64,000 nt of DNA, taken from positions 632,558 through 696,557 of the forward strand of contig NW_017803876.1 of the NCBI RefSeq assembly GCF_001625305.1. The letters are read 5' to 3'. Within the stretch, counting starts at the first letter, position 1. Each line of letters starts with the position of its first letter. Source of the DNA: Branchiostoma belcheri (lineage: Eukaryota > Chordata > Leptocardii > Amphioxiformes > Branchiostomatidae). The position numbers were made by a program, and so were the translations under genes. The notes beneath the pieces are model-generated. The model was not told the origin of the DNA. It did not search any database and saw only the letters and a list, made by a program, of their open reading frames with translations. Below, piece by piece: positions 62,664 to 64,000 of the stretch.

Positions 62664-63202
62664 CAAAGGTCCTTTAATGGCGATTGCAAAAGATATTACG
62701 GGTGGCTACTGATCCTACAAAACAAAACAGAACATAACTGACTCAAGTTTTTGCTCCACCTTCAAATATACACAGTTTCAGTTTAGTTTATAACACTAAC
62801 AGTTATATAACGTTAACTTATACACACAATTTGCATTATAGGAACTTTGTATTAAATTGTGTATACATACTCTCAATCTTGAGGTGTTTGTGCTACTTTT
62901 GTTCTCATGGTTTTCGCTGTAACCTCTCCTCTGTAAGACAATACGACACCACCAAACTTATTTTGTAGGCAGAGGAAGGCAGGCAAATAATTTTTGGATG
63001 AGGGAGGAGGGAGGGGGGCGGTTTCGAACAAGATTTGCGTGCAATATTTTACGACAACTATGGCATTCTGCTATAAGTACACGACAAAGTCTCCTTACCA
63101 TACTTTTTACAAAGTGTTCATGTCCCCGTCCACCCTGATACCTCCATGAAAACCATCACGGAAGAAAAACCTGCGTCAAAATCTCTGGCGACTTTACAAC
63201 TT

Positions 63203-63346
63203 TTTGAACTCTAGCCGCCATTTTGAAAGGGGTGCAGCCAGAGACAGCCAATCACAGACTGGCTATGTAAGAATCGACCAATCAACAATCGGTTTAAAGG
63301 TCAACAGCTGACCAATCACTGCACGAAGAACATTTCTCGCGCCAAG
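63203..63346 (+). promoter_or_regulatory. Three evenly spaced CCAAT boxes with E2F-like and CHR-like sites
   Basis: CCAAT occurs at 63248-63252, 63278-63282 and 63312-63316, all on the plus strand, 30 and 34 bp apart. TTTCTCGCGCCAAG at 63333 is E2F/CDE-like. TTTGAA (CHR-like) occurs at 63203 and 63222. The block lies between the ZNF511 start and the plus-strand start at 63593. Two to three NF-Y sites about 31-33 bp apart are known from G2/M genes (cyclin B, CDC25C, CDK1). Confidence 0.65.
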
Positions 63347-63592
63347 ATTCGCAAACATTTTTTCGCGGTTTTTCCTCAGCGCTGCAGGGGTGACGCCCGG
63401 GGTCCCAGCTTATTTTTTTGTTTTCTCGATTTTTTCGCGTTAGAATCAATTTTTCTCCCACAAATTCCGTAGTTGATACCTTTCTAGTTCAACAGTTGTT
63501 GTATTATTGGAAAACTGTGTCCAAAAACACCCCCTTTCGTGAAAGACCAAAGTCCTGCTTGTAGCAACTTGCCTGGAAAAAAAATCTGCAAA

Positions 63593-63707
63593 ATGGCGAC
63601 AATAGCTGGGACCAGAACTGTGAGCCCGGTAGTCGGGAACAGACAACCGCTGGGCGAACTGGACGCGCCCGTTAGCGAGATGAGGCACCACTCACTGCAA
63701 AATATAG
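63593..63707 (+). CDS. First coding exon of an unidentified gene, runs off the right edge
   Basis: ATG in AAAATGGCGACAA, ending at AATATAG followed by gtacg, phase 1. It encodes 38 residues beginning MATIAGTRTVSPVVGNRQPL, then GELDAPVSEMRHHSLQNI. I do not recognise the family. The N-RQPLGEL stretch is only vaguely like N-terminal tails of cell-cycle proteins. The real support is the good start context, the donor, the head-to-head position with ZNF511 and the CCAAT-rich promoter. Confidence 0.6.
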
Positions 63708-64000
63708 GTACGTTTTTATTTACTACAAATTATCTACCAGGAGACGTGGGTATATAAAAAGAATAAGCCAAGCCAAGTTGTCTGCTTGTTTGTTTGTGAA
63801 GCTCTTTTATCACAGGTTGCTACATTTTGGTCTAGACCTGTGTCCCGTCCCGTGTACATGTATTTGATGCTCAACTGAATATGTAAGGAAAGGCTTGCTA
63901 ACCAACTTGCACATAGCACAGCTTTTTCAGTGTACTTTAACGTTACATGTATATAGCTATATAGCTTGCGTCTTTTTTCTCAGCTTACTTGTATCTGGTT
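63708..64000. other. Intron 1 of the unidentified gene
   Basis: A/T-rich, with no second exon visible before the window ends. Confidence 0.45.

Overview
This is a piece of an intron-rich animal nuclear genome. Every gene I can assemble is a spliced bilaterian gene, and the conserved ones resemble deuterostome/chordate orthologues closely. The introns are full of short inverted-repeat transposons, tRNA-derived SINEs and fragments of non-LTR retrotransposons. Together this looks most like an amphioxus (Branchiostoma) assembly. The species is inferred from gene content and repeat style, not from a search. Two runs of exactly 20 N (12815-12834 and 27898-27917) are scaffold gaps, and both are flanked by duplicated sequence.

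Layout, left to right: (1) 5' part of WDR74 (minus strand, running off the left edge). (2) MGME1, a mitochondrial exonuclease (minus), head to head with SYNJ2BP, a tail-anchored PDZ protein of the mitochondrial outer membrane (plus). (3) Symplekin, SYMPK (plus, 14462-40863), scaffold of the mRNA 3'-end-processing machinery, with about 35 exons. (4) The C19orf47 orthologue (minus), convergent with SYMPK. (5) A RING-less NHL-repeat protein (minus). (6) A BTB-BACK-Kelch protein (minus). (7) ZNF511 (minus), head to head with (8) the first exon of an unidentified plus-strand gene whose promoter looks cell-cycle regulated.

I built the exon models by hand from splice sites, reading-frame phase and remembered family sequences. 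Each complete model sums to an exact multiple of three and closes on a stop codon. The internal phases agree at every junction.

The most unusual pattern is repeated local duplication of exon edges. The last about 60 coding bases of MGME1 recur as a decayed array downstream of the stop. SYMPK has three 9-nt D-D/E-K microexon candidates, two in-frame 36-nt copies of the end of exon 22, two in-frame copies of the charged-helix end of exon 32, and a decoy copy of the head of exon 19. The second theme is transposons with readable target-site duplications: Harbinger-like (3 bp TWA), hAT-like (8 bp), 5- and 6-bp classes with subterminal repeat arrays, and two families with 9-11 bp duplications. One of the last group sits directly on a WDR74 splice donor. 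Another appears as present and absent alleles across the assembly gap in SYMPK.
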